Assembly: GCA_947460795.1 (NCBI GenBank) | Contig: CANHJA010000134.1 | Span: 1-6,529, forward strand | Reading direction: 5' to 3' | From: Bacteroidota bacterium | Lineage (GTDB): Bacteria > Bacteroidota > Bacteroidia > Chitinophagales > Chitinophagaceae | DNA: 6,529 bases | Shown here: positions 1-6,343 of the stretch, piece by piece | Position numbering within the stretch: the stretch's first letter is position 1 | How the letters are laid out: each line of letters opens with the position of its first letter | Position numbers and translations under genes: made by a program | The notes under the pieces: generated by a model | Databases searched by the model: none | Told to the model about the DNA's origin: nothing | What the model saw: the letters and a program-made list of their open reading frames with translations, nothing else

Positions 1-1158
1 CGTCAACTCTATTTTATTTTTAGACATATAATAGTTTGGATAGGTTCTACGCAAATCAGATACTGGCTTGCCATACTTCGCTAAATGAGTTAAAAATAGT
101 GCAATACCAATCAATGAGTCGCGTCCATAATGTAATTCAGGAACGATAACTCCTCCATTGCCTTCGCCACCAATCACTGCCTTTTTTTCTTTCATTCTAT
201 TTACCACATTGACTTCACCAACTGCGCTGGCAAAATATTCTCCACCATGCTTTAATGTAATGTCTTTTAAAGCACGTGTGCTTGACATATTTGAAACAGT
301 GTTTCCACCTTTTTTATTCATTAAAACATAATCAGCAATCGATACAAGTGTATATTCTTCACCAAAAAAAGAACCATCTTCACACACAAAACAAAGTCGG
401 TCTACATCAGGGTCAACAACAATGCCTAAATCCGCTTTTTGTTTTACAACTTCATTTGCAATTTCATTTAAGTTTTCTGGTAATGGTTCAGGATTGTGTG
501 CAAATTTACCTGTCACTTCTGCATTTAAAACTTCAATATTTTTAACGCCTAATTTTTCTAATAAATAAGGAACAAATGTGGCTCCTGTGCTATTAATCGC
601 ATCAATAATTATTTTAAAATTTTTAGAGGCAATTGCATTTGCATCAACCAATGGATGATTTAAAATAGCTTGTGTGTGTTTATCCATGTAGCTTTCATTG
701 ATTACTACTTGGCCTAATTTATTAACATCAGCAAAAATAAAATCAGCTTGATTTCCTTTTAATAATACAGCTTCTCCTTCTTTGCCAGAAATAAATTCAC
801 CTTCTTTATTTAAGAGTTTCAATGCGTTCCATTCTTTTGGATTGTGGCTAGCGGTTATAATAATTCCTCCACCTGCATTTTCCATTTTTACGGCCATTTC
901 TACTGTTGGTGTAGTGCTTAATCCTAAATCTACTACTTCTATTCCTAAAGATTGCAATGTACTAACTACTAGATTTCGAACTATTTCACCACTAATTCTT
1001 CCATCACGACCTACTACAATTTTATTTATACCCGATTGTTCTGTAACCCAACTACCAAAAGCCGCAGTGTATTTTACTACATCAATTGGCGTTAAACCTT
1101 CATCTGCTTTACCTCCTATAGTGCCTCTAATTCCTGAAATTGATTTTATTAATGCCAA
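1..1158 (-). CDS. glmM: Phosphoglucosamine mutase (GlmM-like alpha-D-phosphohexomutase), 3' end cut by window edge
   Basis: Probably interconverts glucosamine-6-phosphate and glucosamine-1-phosphate, the cytoplasmic step before UDP-GlcNAc, for peptidoglycan and other envelope glycans. The minus strand reads 386 codons with no stop. The N-terminus is ALIKSISGIRGTIGG. The phosphoserine loop TASHNP is at residues 102-107 (catalytic S104), the metal-binding loop DPDVDR at 249-254 (D249, D251, D253), and the sugar-specificity loop GEGNGG at 331-336. Domains 1-3 are present. The C-terminal phosphate-binding domain, roughly the last 70-80 residues of a usual ~460, lies beyond the left edge. I chose the TTG at 1158-1156 because family homology begins right after it. 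The in-frame ATGs at 1200 and 1194 lie upstream of the likely -7 promoter element at 1178-1185. The NGG-type loop differs from the SGH loop of classical bacterial GlmM, so phosphomannomutase or phosphoglucomutase activity is not excluded. The gene is divergent from the methyltransferase. Confidence 0.9.
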   Translation of the reverse strand, partial: MALIKSISGIRGTIGGKADEGLTPIDVVKYTAAFGSWVTEQSGINKIVVGRDGRISGEIVRNLVVSTLQSLGIEVVDLGLSTTPTVEMAVKMENAGGGIIITASHNPKEWNALKLLNKEGEFISGKEGEAVLLKGNQADFIFADVNKLGQVVINESYMDKHTQAILNHPLVDANAIASKNFKIIIDAINSTGATFVPYLLEKLGVKNIEVLNAEVTGKFAHNPEPLPENLNEIANEVVKQKADLGIVVDPDVDRLCFVCEDGSFFGEEYTLVSIADYVLMNKKGGNTVSNMSSTRALKDITLKHGGEYFASAVGEVNVVNRMKEKKAVIGGEGNGGVIVPELHYGRDSLIGIALFLTHLAKYGKPVSDLRRTYPNYYMSKNKIELT

Positions 1159-1177
1159 AACGTTTTTTTTAGAGCGC

Positions 1178-1185
1178 AAATTTAC
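1178..1185 (-). promoter_or_regulatory. Probable -7 promoter element of glmM
   Basis: On the minus strand this reads TAAATTTG, an exact match to the Bacteroidota -7 consensus TAnnTTTG. It sits 19 bases before the proposed TTG start, and the leader between them contains an A8 run (1163-1170). I see no clear -33 TTG at the usual spacing. If it is used, transcription starts near 1171-1174, which excludes the upstream in-frame ATGs as start codons. Confidence 0.55.
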
Positions 1186-1199
1186 ACAAATCATTTGCA

Positions 1200-1207
1200 T
1201 AATTTTG
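1200..1207 (+). promoter_or_regulatory. Probable -7 promoter element of the methyltransferase gene
   Basis: TAATTTTG exactly matches TAnnTTTG and lies 29 bases before the ATG at 1237. This predicts a leader of roughly 25 bases. No good -33 TTG is visible at the expected spacing. The element is only 14 bases from the opposing glmM -7 element, so the two polymerase footprints would overlap. Confidence 0.5.
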
Positions 1208-1236
1208 ATAAATTACACCCTTTAATAGAATATATA

Positions 1237-1968
1237 ATGAAAGATTGGTTTAAAAATTGGTTTGATTCGCCCTATTATCACACCTTATATAAAAATAGAA
1301 CAGATGATGAAGCCATTTTGTTTGTGAAAAATTGTGTAGCACATTTTCAATTTAATACCAATTCAAGATTGCTAGATTTAGCATGTGGGAAAGGAAGGCA
1401 TTCAATCGCATTTTCTAAATTTGGATTGGATGTAACGGGTGTTGATTTATCTCCTCAAAGCATCCTTCATGCTCAGCAATTCGAGACTGAAAACTTACAT
1501 TTTTTTGTACAAGATATGCGAACTGTTTTTAGAGTCAATTATTTTGATGTTGTATGTAATTTATTTACCAGTTTCGGCTATTTCAATTCGGAGCACGACA
1601 ATCATTTGGCTGCAAAAAGCATGGCTGTAGGATTGAAAAAAGGCGGCACATTAATCATCGATTTTGTAAATCTGCAACATGCCAGAAAAAATATTGAAAA
1701 CAATCAAACAGAAACTCAACGCATTGATAATATTACATTTAATATAAATAGAAGCTTTACCGAAACTCAATTAATAAAAAAAATTGACATTACAGATGGT
1801 GAAAATAAATATCATTTTCAAGAAGCTGTAAATAGTTTTCACTTAGCTGAAATGATTGCTATTTTTGAAAAGGAAGGATTAAAACACAAAGACACATTTG
1901 GTAATTATTATTTTGAAAAATATGATGAAATGGAATCCCCTAGAATGATTTTGATTTTTGAAAAATAA
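1237..1968 (+). CDS. Class I SAM-dependent methyltransferase, substrate unknown
   Basis: A 243-residue cytoplasmic protein that should transfer a methyl group from S-adenosylmethionine to an unidentified substrate. The Rossmann-type SAM-binding motif I is RLLDLACGKGRHS at residues 44-56. The acidic residue ending strand beta-2, which binds the ribose, is D70 in VTGVDLS. VQDMR at 91-95 fits motif III. DVVCNLFTSFGYF (104-116) fits the motif IV strand and loop, and GGTLIIDFVN (136-145) the following strand. The N-terminus MKDWFKNWFDSPYYH is one I associate with a conserved Bacteroidota methyltransferase family. I took the ATG at 1237. The frame stays open upstream to a TTG at 1195, but that codon precedes the probable promoter element, and the family start matches the ATG. 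Nothing in the neighbourhood identifies the substrate. Ubiquinone/menaquinone, tRNA or small-molecule methylation cannot be told apart. Confidence 0.88.
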   Translation: MKDWFKNWFDSPYYHTLYKNRTDDEAILFVKNCVAHFQFNTNSRLLDLACGKGRHSIAFSKFGLDVTGVDLSPQSILHAQQFETENLHFFVQDMRTVFRVNYFDVVCNLFTSFGYFNSEHDNHLAAKSMAVGLKKGGTLIIDFVNLQHARKNIENNQTETQRIDNITFNINRSFTETQLIKKIDITDGENKYHFQEAVNSFHLAEMIAIFEKEGLKHKDTFGNYYFEKYDEMESPRMILIFEK

Positions 1969-1988
1969 TATACAATCATATAAAGTAT

Positions 1989-2047
1989 CCCAAAGCAATA
2001 AATATTTTTGCGGGTAAGTAGCTGGGCTAATTAAGAAAATAATTCCC
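1989..2047 (+). repeat. Small inverted repeats in the methyltransferase-PAP2 gap
   Basis: The 114-base gap after the methyltransferase holds imperfect hairpins. CCC (1989-1991) with GCAA (1995-1998) can pair with TTGC and GGG (2008-2014). GGG (2024-2026) plus AATTA (2029-2033) can pair with TAATT and CCC (2040-2047) around a loop of AGAAAA. TAGC-TGG-GCTA overlaps the second. None is followed by a plus-strand T run (the second is followed by A's), so a rho-independent terminator is not supported. They could be an mRNA 3'-end structure or chance in AT-rich DNA. Confidence 0.25.
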
Positions 2048-2062
2048 AAAAAAATACTTTAT

Positions 2063-2070
2063 TATATTTG
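2063..2070 (+). promoter_or_regulatory. Probable -7 promoter element of the PAP2 gene
   Basis: TATATTTG exactly matches TAnnTTTG and ends 12 bases before the ATG at 2083. Transcription would start around 2074-2077, leaving a leader of under ten bases. No convincing -33 TTG is seen. The position also argues against the in-frame TTG at 2077 as the translation start. Confidence 0.5.
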
Positions 2071-2082
2071 TAGCTCTTGACT

Positions 2083-2652
2083 ATGGTAGAATTCATCCAA
2101 GATATAGACGAATTAATTTTAAATCTCATTCATATAAAATGGGCAAATTCGTTATTTGATATGGTGATGCCTTTAGTTCGAAATCAATATTTTTGGTCTC
2201 CAGTCTATCTTTTTTTATTAGTTTACATGTGGCTCAATCATAAGAAAGAGGGCTTGCTTTGGTGTTTGTTTTTTTTTATCACATTTATTTATTGTGATTT
2301 TATCAGTGCCTCTATTATAAAACCATTTATACATCGGTTAAGGCCCTGCAATGAACCTTACTTGTCATTTACTGTTCGAGAAATTGTAAGTTGTGGCAGT
2401 GGTTTCAGTTTCCCATCAAGCCATGCAACAAACCATTTTGGTCTATCCACATTTATTATTTTAACATTACGTCATAAAAATAAATGGATTGTTCCTTTGG
2501 CAATTTTTGGGGCTGTTTTAGTTTGCTATGCTCAATTATATGTGGCTGTACATTATCCTTTTGATATTTTATGTGGAGCTATTTTAGGAATAGCAATTGC
2601 TAAAATAAATTCAAGCTATTATCTTAAACGATTTAAAGATTTTACTTTTTAA
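2083..2652 (+). CDS. PAP2-family membrane phosphatase
   Basis: A 189-residue integral inner-membrane protein of the PAP2 / lipid phosphate phosphatase superfamily. Known members remove phosphate from phosphatidic acid, undecaprenyl diphosphate or lipid A, with the active site at the periplasmic face. Hydrophobic segments lie near residues 38-52, 57-78, 118-129, 134-150 and 161-174. Motif C1 is KPFIHRLRP (80-88, K80 and R87). Motif C2 is PSSH (111-114, H114). Motif C3 is AQLYVAVHYPFD (150-161), with nucleophile H157 and D161 kept. The SR that normally opens C3 is AQ here, so the usual phosphate-binding arginine is Gln151. The start is the ATG at 2083; an in-frame TTG two codons earlier is disfavoured by the promoter position. 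A T9 run at 2269-2277 is in frame. An undecaprenyl-diphosphatase role is possible but not shown. Confidence 0.88.
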   Translation: MVEFIQDIDELILNLIHIKWANSLFDMVMPLVRNQYFWSPVYLFLLVYMWLNHKKEGLLWCLFFFITFIYCDFISASIIKPFIHRLRPCNEPYLSFTVREIVSCGSGFSFPSSHATNHFGLSTFIILTLRHKNKWIVPLAIFGAVLVCYAQLYVAVHYPFDILCGAILGIAIAKINSSYYLKRFKDFTF

Positions 2653-2657
2653 AAACC

Positions 2658-2665
2658 TACTTTTG
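2658..2665 (+). promoter_or_regulatory. Probable -7 promoter element of the ZIP transporter gene
   Basis: TACTTTTG exactly matches TAnnTTTG. It lies in the 21-base gap between the PAP2 stop and the ZIP ATG, and ends 8 bases before that ATG. A transcript from it would be nearly leaderless. There is no recognisable -33 TTG upstream, and the region is T-rich, so a chance match is possible. Confidence 0.4.
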
Positions 2666-2673
2666 CAATTGCT

Positions 2674-3408
2674 ATGAGCATCTGGATATATTTAATTTTA
2701 TTGCTTTTATTCACCATTCTTGGGGGCGCTATTCCTTTTTTATTTAAACAATTTAAAAGCGAATGGATTACACTACTATTGGCATTTTCGGGCTCTTTTT
2801 TGTTGGGAATTACCTTGTTGCATTTAATGCCAGAAACCTTTCATGAATTAGGAGAAAAGGCGGGTATTTTCATCATTGTTGGTTTCTTTTTTCAATTGAT
2901 TTTACAACGTTTTTCGCACGGTGTTGAGCATGGACATGTGCATGAACATCCTGGACATACGCACAATATTTTACCTATTTTTGTTGGACTTTCAGTACAT
3001 GCATTTATGGAAGGAATTCCACTGGGTTTTAATTACCAAAGCAGTGGCACCATGCCGTCTATTTTTTTAGGGGTAGCCGCACATAAAATTCCTGAAGCAA
3101 TTACATTAAGTGCATTATTACTCATTTCTCCAACTAAATATAGCAAGTGGTTTTATGTTATTTTATTTGCAATGGTTTCTCCAATTTCTGGAATGATGGC
3201 CATGTATTACGGACAAAAATTTTATTTCATATCAAATGCATTGGTATATATAATACCTGTAGTGATTGGCGCTTTTTTACATATATCTACTACGATTTTG
3301 TATGAGAGTGGCACGAAGCACCATCAATTGAGTACACAAAAAATAGCAGCAGTTTTGCTAGGAATAGGCCTAGCGATGGCTACTTTACTATTGCATGTAC
3401 ATGAATAA
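2674..3408 (+). CDS. ZIP-family divalent metal transporter
   Basis: A 244-residue inner-membrane protein of the ZIP (Zrt/Irt-like, ZupT-like) family, which carries zinc, iron or other divalent metals into the cytoplasm. Eight hydrophobic segments can be drawn near residues 2-22, 31-51, 62-80, 99-120, 127-151, 158-178, 187-207 and 223-242. The core metal sites are visible. TM4 has HAFMEG (H109, E113), TM5 has HKIPEA (H137, E141), and TM2 has HLMPE (H50, E54). The TM3-TM4 loop is histidine-rich, with seven His between residues 82 and 97, as is usual for ZIP cytoplasmic loops that bind metal. Length is normal and both ends are intact. It follows the PAP2 gene by 21 bases but probably has its own promoter. 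Metal specificity cannot be read from the sequence, and I see no operator I can assign to Zur or Fur. Confidence 0.92.
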   Translation: MSIWIYLILLLLFTILGGAIPFLFKQFKSEWITLLLAFSGSFLLGITLLHLMPETFHELGEKAGIFIIVGFFFQLILQRFSHGVEHGHVHEHPGHTHNILPIFVGLSVHAFMEGIPLGFNYQSSGTMPSIFLGVAAHKIPEAITLSALLLISPTKYSKWFYVILFAMVSPISGMMAMYYGQKFYFISNALVYIIPVVIGAFLHISTTILYESGTKHHQLSTQKIAAVLLGIGLAMATLLLHVHE

Positions 3409-3449
3409 AAAATTCACATCTTCTTAAAACTATTATTGTTTAAAGCAAT

Positions 3450-3457
3450 TAACTTTA
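3450..3457 (+). promoter_or_regulatory. Possible -7 element of the beta-barrel gene
   Basis: TAACTTTA matches TAnnTTTG at all defined positions except the last (A for G). It lies 15 bases before the ATG at 3473, inside the 64-base gap after the ZIP gene, where a promoter is expected. No -33 TTG is found at proper spacing. Confidence 0.35.
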
Positions 3458-3472
3458 CAAAAATTATAAAAT

Positions 3473-4129
3473 ATGAAAAAGTTATTTTTTGCAATGTTCC
3501 TACTCACTACAGCATTACAAGTAATTGCAAACCCATCCGAAAGTTTTAGTCTATACAACTCTATTCAAAAGAAAAAAAAGAAGAAAGACACTGCTTTTGA
3601 TAGAACTCGATTGCTCCTAGGAGGCGGAGGAGGTTTTGGCGCTGGATTTAGAGCGTTTTCGATTAATGTGACACCATCAATAGCATATTGTATAACAGAC
3701 AATTTTAATATTGGAACTACTATTGGATTTAATTACTATCAACAAGCAGAAGATTTTCAATACTTTAATACCACAACCAATCAAGTAACGGATGCTACAT
3801 TTAAATATAAATATCCAGGTTATTCATTCAGCATATTTGCTAGACAAATTATTGCACAACGTTTCATGTTAAATTTAGAACCAGAAATGACTAATGTAAA
3901 AGTTGTCAAAAATTACGATGTTAATCCGACAAACGGAAAAGTTACTGAAGATAAGTATCGATTAAATATTTCTTCGGTATTAGCTGGTATTGGATATGTT
4001 CAGAAAATAAGTGATTTAGGATATTCATATGTTATGGTTTGTTATGATTTAACACAAAATCCCAATGCACGTTATTATCAAACATTTGATTATCGAGCAG
4101 GTATCATGATGAATTTGTTTAATCGGTAG
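3473..4129 (+). CDS. Exported protein, probable small outer-membrane beta-barrel
   Basis: A 218-residue protein whose specific function I do not recognise. It begins with a signal peptide, MKK followed by the hydrophobic stretch LFFAMFLLTTALQVIA, with likely cleavage after A19 (VIA-N). A short linker follows with six consecutive lysines (33-38). From about residue 45 the sequence alternates polar and hydrophobic residues, as in strands of an outer-membrane barrel. Examples are a glycine-rich first strand (LLLGGGGGFGAGF, 47-59), ITPSIAY-like and GTTIGFNYY strands (66-89), YSFSIFARQI (117-126), FMLNLEPEM (131-139), VLAGIGYVQKI (169-179), YSYVMVCYDL (184-193) and a last strand YRAGIMMNLF (207-216). 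That would suit an eight-strand barrel. The C-terminal residue is Arg two places after a Phe, so the classical terminal-Phe BAM signal is only approximate. It stands alone between the ZIP gene and recJ. An A-rich leader replaces a Shine-Dalgarno sequence. Confidence 0.72.
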   Translation: MKKLFFAMFLLTTALQVIANPSESFSLYNSIQKKKKKKDTAFDRTRLLLGGGGGFGAGFRAFSINVTPSIAYCITDNFNIGTTIGFNYYQQAEDFQYFNTTTNQVTDATFKYKYPGYSFSIFARQIIAQRFMLNLEPEMTNVKVVKNYDVNPTNGKVTEDKYRLNISSVLAGIGYVQKISDLGYSYVMVCYDLTQNPNARYYQTFDYRAGIMMNLFNR

Positions 4130-4168
4130 TATTCATAGTATATCAAAAATAAATGGTATATTGTAGCC

Positions 4169-4176
4169 TATTTTTC
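4169..4176 (+). promoter_or_regulatory. Possible -7 element of recJ
   Basis: TATTTTTC matches TAnnTTTG except for the last base and sits 11 bases before the recJ ATG. TATATTG at 4157-4163 is a competing near-match. The 58-base gap has no stronger promoter candidate and no terminator hairpin for the gene before it. Confidence 0.25.
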
Positions 4177-4187
4177 TTTAACTGAAC

Positions 4188-5915
4188 ATGATACAAAAGC
4201 GCTGGACGATAAAAGAGGCTAATCCCGAATGGGCTCAATCATTATATGAATCTTTAAAAATTCATCCAGTTTTATGTAGAATTTTAGCTTCAAGAGGGGT
4301 CTCAAATTTTCAAGAAGCGAAAGATTTTTTTAGAACCAACGAAACACATTTGCTAAATCCTTTTTTAATGAAAGGAATGCAAAAATCAATTGACCGAATA
4401 CATCAAGCAATAACCAACAATGAAAAAATATTAATTTATGGAGATTATGATGTCGATGGAACTACCTCTGTAGCGGTCGTCTATCAATTTTTTAAAACGA
4501 TAATTGGAAACCAATCTGAAGCATTCAATCTGAAACCTCAAATAGAGTTTTACATTCCGCATCGTTTTTCAGAAGGTTATGGTGTTTCTCAAAAGGGAGT
4601 AGATTATGCAATTGAACAAAATTTCAAATTAATTATAACATTAGATTGTGGTATAAAATCAGTTGATTTAGTAGAGTATGCAAATCAACATAATATTGAT
4701 ACTATTGTCAGTGATCATCATTTACCGGGAGAAATAATTCCCAATGCATTTGCTATTTTAAATCCTAAACAAGCAGATTGTCCTTATCCATATAAAGAAT
4801 TGTGCGGTTGTGGAATTGGCTATAAAATTATTTCCGCTTATGCTGCACAATACAATATTGATCAAGAAATTGTCAATTATCATTTAGACTTAGTAGCAAC
4901 AGCAATAGCTGCAGATATTGTGCCAATTACCGGCGAAAATAGAACATTGTGTGTGTTGGGTTTGCAAAAAGCGAATGATAATCCAAGCGTTCCTTTACAA
5001 GCATTGAAAACAATCAGTAAGCACGAAAAAGAGTTTACAATTACTGATTTAGTATTTATAATTGCACCTCGTGTAAATGCTGCTGGACGAATGGATGACG
5101 CAAAAAAAGCAGTAGAATTATTTATAGAAACAGATGTAGAAAAAGCGAAAGAATTAGCTTCAATTTTACAAGAAGACAACAATGATAGAAAAGATATTGA
5201 TCGCATGACAACCCTTGAAGCTTTGGATATGATTGCAGAAAAGATGGAGTTTCAAAATAGAAAATCAACTGTTGTATATGACGAAAATTGGCATAAAGGA
5301 ATTGTAGGAATTGTGGCTTCAAGAATTATTGAACATCATTACAAACCAACTATCGTCTTAACTTTATCGAATGGGAAAATAACCGGTTCAGCTCGATCTA
5401 TTAAAGGCTTTAATATGTTTGAAGGGCTCAATCAATGTGCTGATTATTTAGAAAATTATGGTGGACATTATTTTGCAGCAGGCTTAACGATGAAAGAAGA
5501 AAATTTAGAACCCTTTAAATTGCGTTTTGATGAAGTGGTAAAAGCCACGGTCCCAGATGAATTGTTTTTTCCAGAAATTGAGGTTGATGCAGAAATTAAT
5601 TTCAATGATATTAATGATCATTTTTTGAAAATATTAAATCAATTTGCACCTCATGGTCCCGAAAATATGAAACCTATTTTTATGACTAAACATGTATTAG
5701 ATTATCAAGGTTTTTCAACTATTGTAAAAGAAAAACACCTTCGATTTGTTGTGTATCAAAATGGCAGTAAAACGATCAATGGCATAGGCTTTAACATGGC
5801 AGAAAAAATTGATGTAATTAAATCAAAGCAGTCATTTGAAATCTTATATCACATTGAAGAAAATACATGGAATGGCAATACTTCCATTCAATTAAAAGTC
5901 ATTGATATTCGATAA
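4188..5915 (+). CDS. recJ: Single-stranded-DNA-specific 5'-3' exonuclease RecJ
   Basis: A 575-residue cytoplasmic nuclease, close to the 577 residues of E. coli RecJ. It degrades single-stranded DNA 5' to 3' in recombinational repair (RecF pathway), mismatch repair and base-excision repair, using Mn2+ or Mg2+. The DHH-phosphoesterase motifs are complete: DYDVDGTTS at 86-94 (D86, D88, D90), LDCG at 152-155 (D153), SDHH at 175-178, ADIVP at 242-246 (D243), and APRVNAAGRMDDA at 293-305. A charged helical linker follows (about 310-355). The DHHA1 domain shows HKGIVGIVASRI (369-380), GSARSIKGFN (400-409) and GGHYFAAG (425-432). The C-terminal part from about 460, with NQFAPHGPEN (484-493), fits the RecJ OB-fold domain. 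The start at the ATG at 4188 gives the usual MIQKRW-type N-terminus. No frameshift or missing catalytic residue is seen. It probably has its own promoter and no functional tie to its neighbours. Confidence 0.96.
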   Translation: MIQKRWTIKEANPEWAQSLYESLKIHPVLCRILASRGVSNFQEAKDFFRTNETHLLNPFLMKGMQKSIDRIHQAITNNEKILIYGDYDVDGTTSVAVVYQFFKTIIGNQSEAFNLKPQIEFYIPHRFSEGYGVSQKGVDYAIEQNFKLIITLDCGIKSVDLVEYANQHNIDTIVSDHHLPGEIIPNAFAILNPKQADCPYPYKELCGCGIGYKIISAYAAQYNIDQEIVNYHLDLVATAIAADIVPITGENRTLCVLGLQKANDNPSVPLQALKTISKHEKEFTITDLVFIIAPRVNAAGRMDDAKKAVELFIETDVEKAKELASILQEDNNDRKDIDRMTTLEALDMIAEKMEFQNRKSTVVYDENWHKGIVGIVASRIIEHHYKPTIVLTLSNGKITGSARSIKGFNMFEGLNQCADYLENYGGHYFAAGLTMKEENLEPFKLRFDEVVKATVPDELFFPEIEVDAEINFNDINDHFLKILNQFAPHGPENMKPIFMTKHVLDYQGFSTIVKEKHLRFVVYQNGSKTINGIGFNMAEKIDVIKSKQSFEILYHIEENTWNGNTSIQLKVIDIR

Positions 5916-5930
5916 TAAAAATTACATTTG
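5902..5930 (+). promoter_or_regulatory. Promoter (-33 TTG and -7 TAnnTTTG) of the cytochrome c lipoprotein gene
   Basis: This is the best full promoter match in the window: TTG at 5902-5904, 18 bases, then TACATTTG at 5923-5930. The -33 part lies inside the last codons of recJ. Transcription would begin near 5935, giving a leader of about 14 bases before the ATG at 5949. The leader is almost all A and T with no Shine-Dalgarno sequence. Confidence 0.6.
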
Positions 5931-5948
5931 AAATTAAAATAAAATAAC

Positions 5949-6323
5949 ATGAACAAATTAATTTATTCACTAATCGCATTTGTTGGCATTTTAGCAATGG
6001 CGAATTGTTCTCCTAAAACGGTGAAAAATACTACTTCAGAAAATAAAAATACTGAAACAGTTAGTGTAGAAATTCCTTTTGGAAGCAAACCATTTGAAGA
6101 GCAAATGGACATAGTTAGAAGCATTGCAACCGAAGAGAATACTACAGATGGAGGACAAATCTATCAAACTAGTTGTGGAAAATGCCATGAATTATTTCAA
6201 CCAGAAAGCAGAAATATTGCCAGTTGGATGAAAGTAATGAAAAGGATGTCGAAAGAAGCTAAATTAAGTGAGCAACAGTACAAATTAGTGAGTGTTTATT
6301 TGAATTCAAAATCTAAAAATTAA
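5949..6323 (+). CDS. Monoheme cytochrome c lipoprotein
   Basis: A 124-residue envelope protein with one covalently bound heme c, expected to carry electrons on the periplasmic side. The N-terminus MNKLIYSLIAFVGILAMANC is a lipoprotein signal. The presumed acylated Cys is C20, preceded by LAMAN; Asn at -1 is not the most usual lipobox residue. A polar, Asn/Thr/Lys-rich linker spans 21-45. The heme attachment motif CGKCH is at 76-80 (C76, C79, proximal H80). Methionines at 94, 97 and 100 in the helix SWMKVMKRMSKEAKL are candidates for the distal ligand. M100 best fits the RM-x-KA-x-L pattern of small cytochrome c domains. The C-terminal helix ends in YKLVSVYLNSKSKN. The domain is short (about 60 residues). 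It starts 33 bases after recJ with its own promoter and is followed after 20 bases by another exported protein, probably co-transcribed. The redox partner is unknown. Confidence 0.85.
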   Translation: MNKLIYSLIAFVGILAMANCSPKTVKNTTSENKNTETVSVEIPFGSKPFEEQMDIVRSIATEENTTDGGQIYQTSCGKCHELFQPESRNIASWMKVMKRMSKEAKLSEQQYKLVSVYLNSKSKN

Positions 6324-6343
6324 TCATTTCTATATCCAACAAT

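Noticed and set aside
276..545. Plus-strand open frame of 89 codons
   Set aside because: It is antisense to the conserved glmM coding sequence, and its product (Leu/Gln/His-rich) resembles no protein family.
782..1225. Plus-strand open frame of 147 codons running through the glmM start and its promoter region
   Set aside because: It is fully antisense to the N-terminal half of glmM, including the active-site serine loop, and has no recognisable domain.
1195..1236. Longer methyltransferase starting at TTG 1195
   Set aside because: The extension overlaps the probable -7 element and adds 14 residues before the family-typical MKDWF start.
1439..1630. Second plus-strand frame inside the methyltransferase
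   Set aside because: It lies in another frame of a gene whose SAM-binding motifs are clear, so it is a shadow.
2024..2047. Hairpin as a rho-independent terminator after the methyltransferase
   Set aside because: The stem is interrupted by a two-base bulge, mostly A-T, and followed by A's, not T's, on the plus strand.
1969..2082. A small RNA or riboswitch in the largest gap
   Set aside because: The 114 bases show only weak hairpins and a promoter element next to the PAP2 start. No aptamer-like conserved structure is recognisable.
4880..5322. Two minus-strand open frames opposite recJ
   Set aside because: Both are antisense to conserved RecJ motifs (ADIVP, NAAGRM) and have low-complexity Ser/Ala/Phe or Leu/Phe-rich products.
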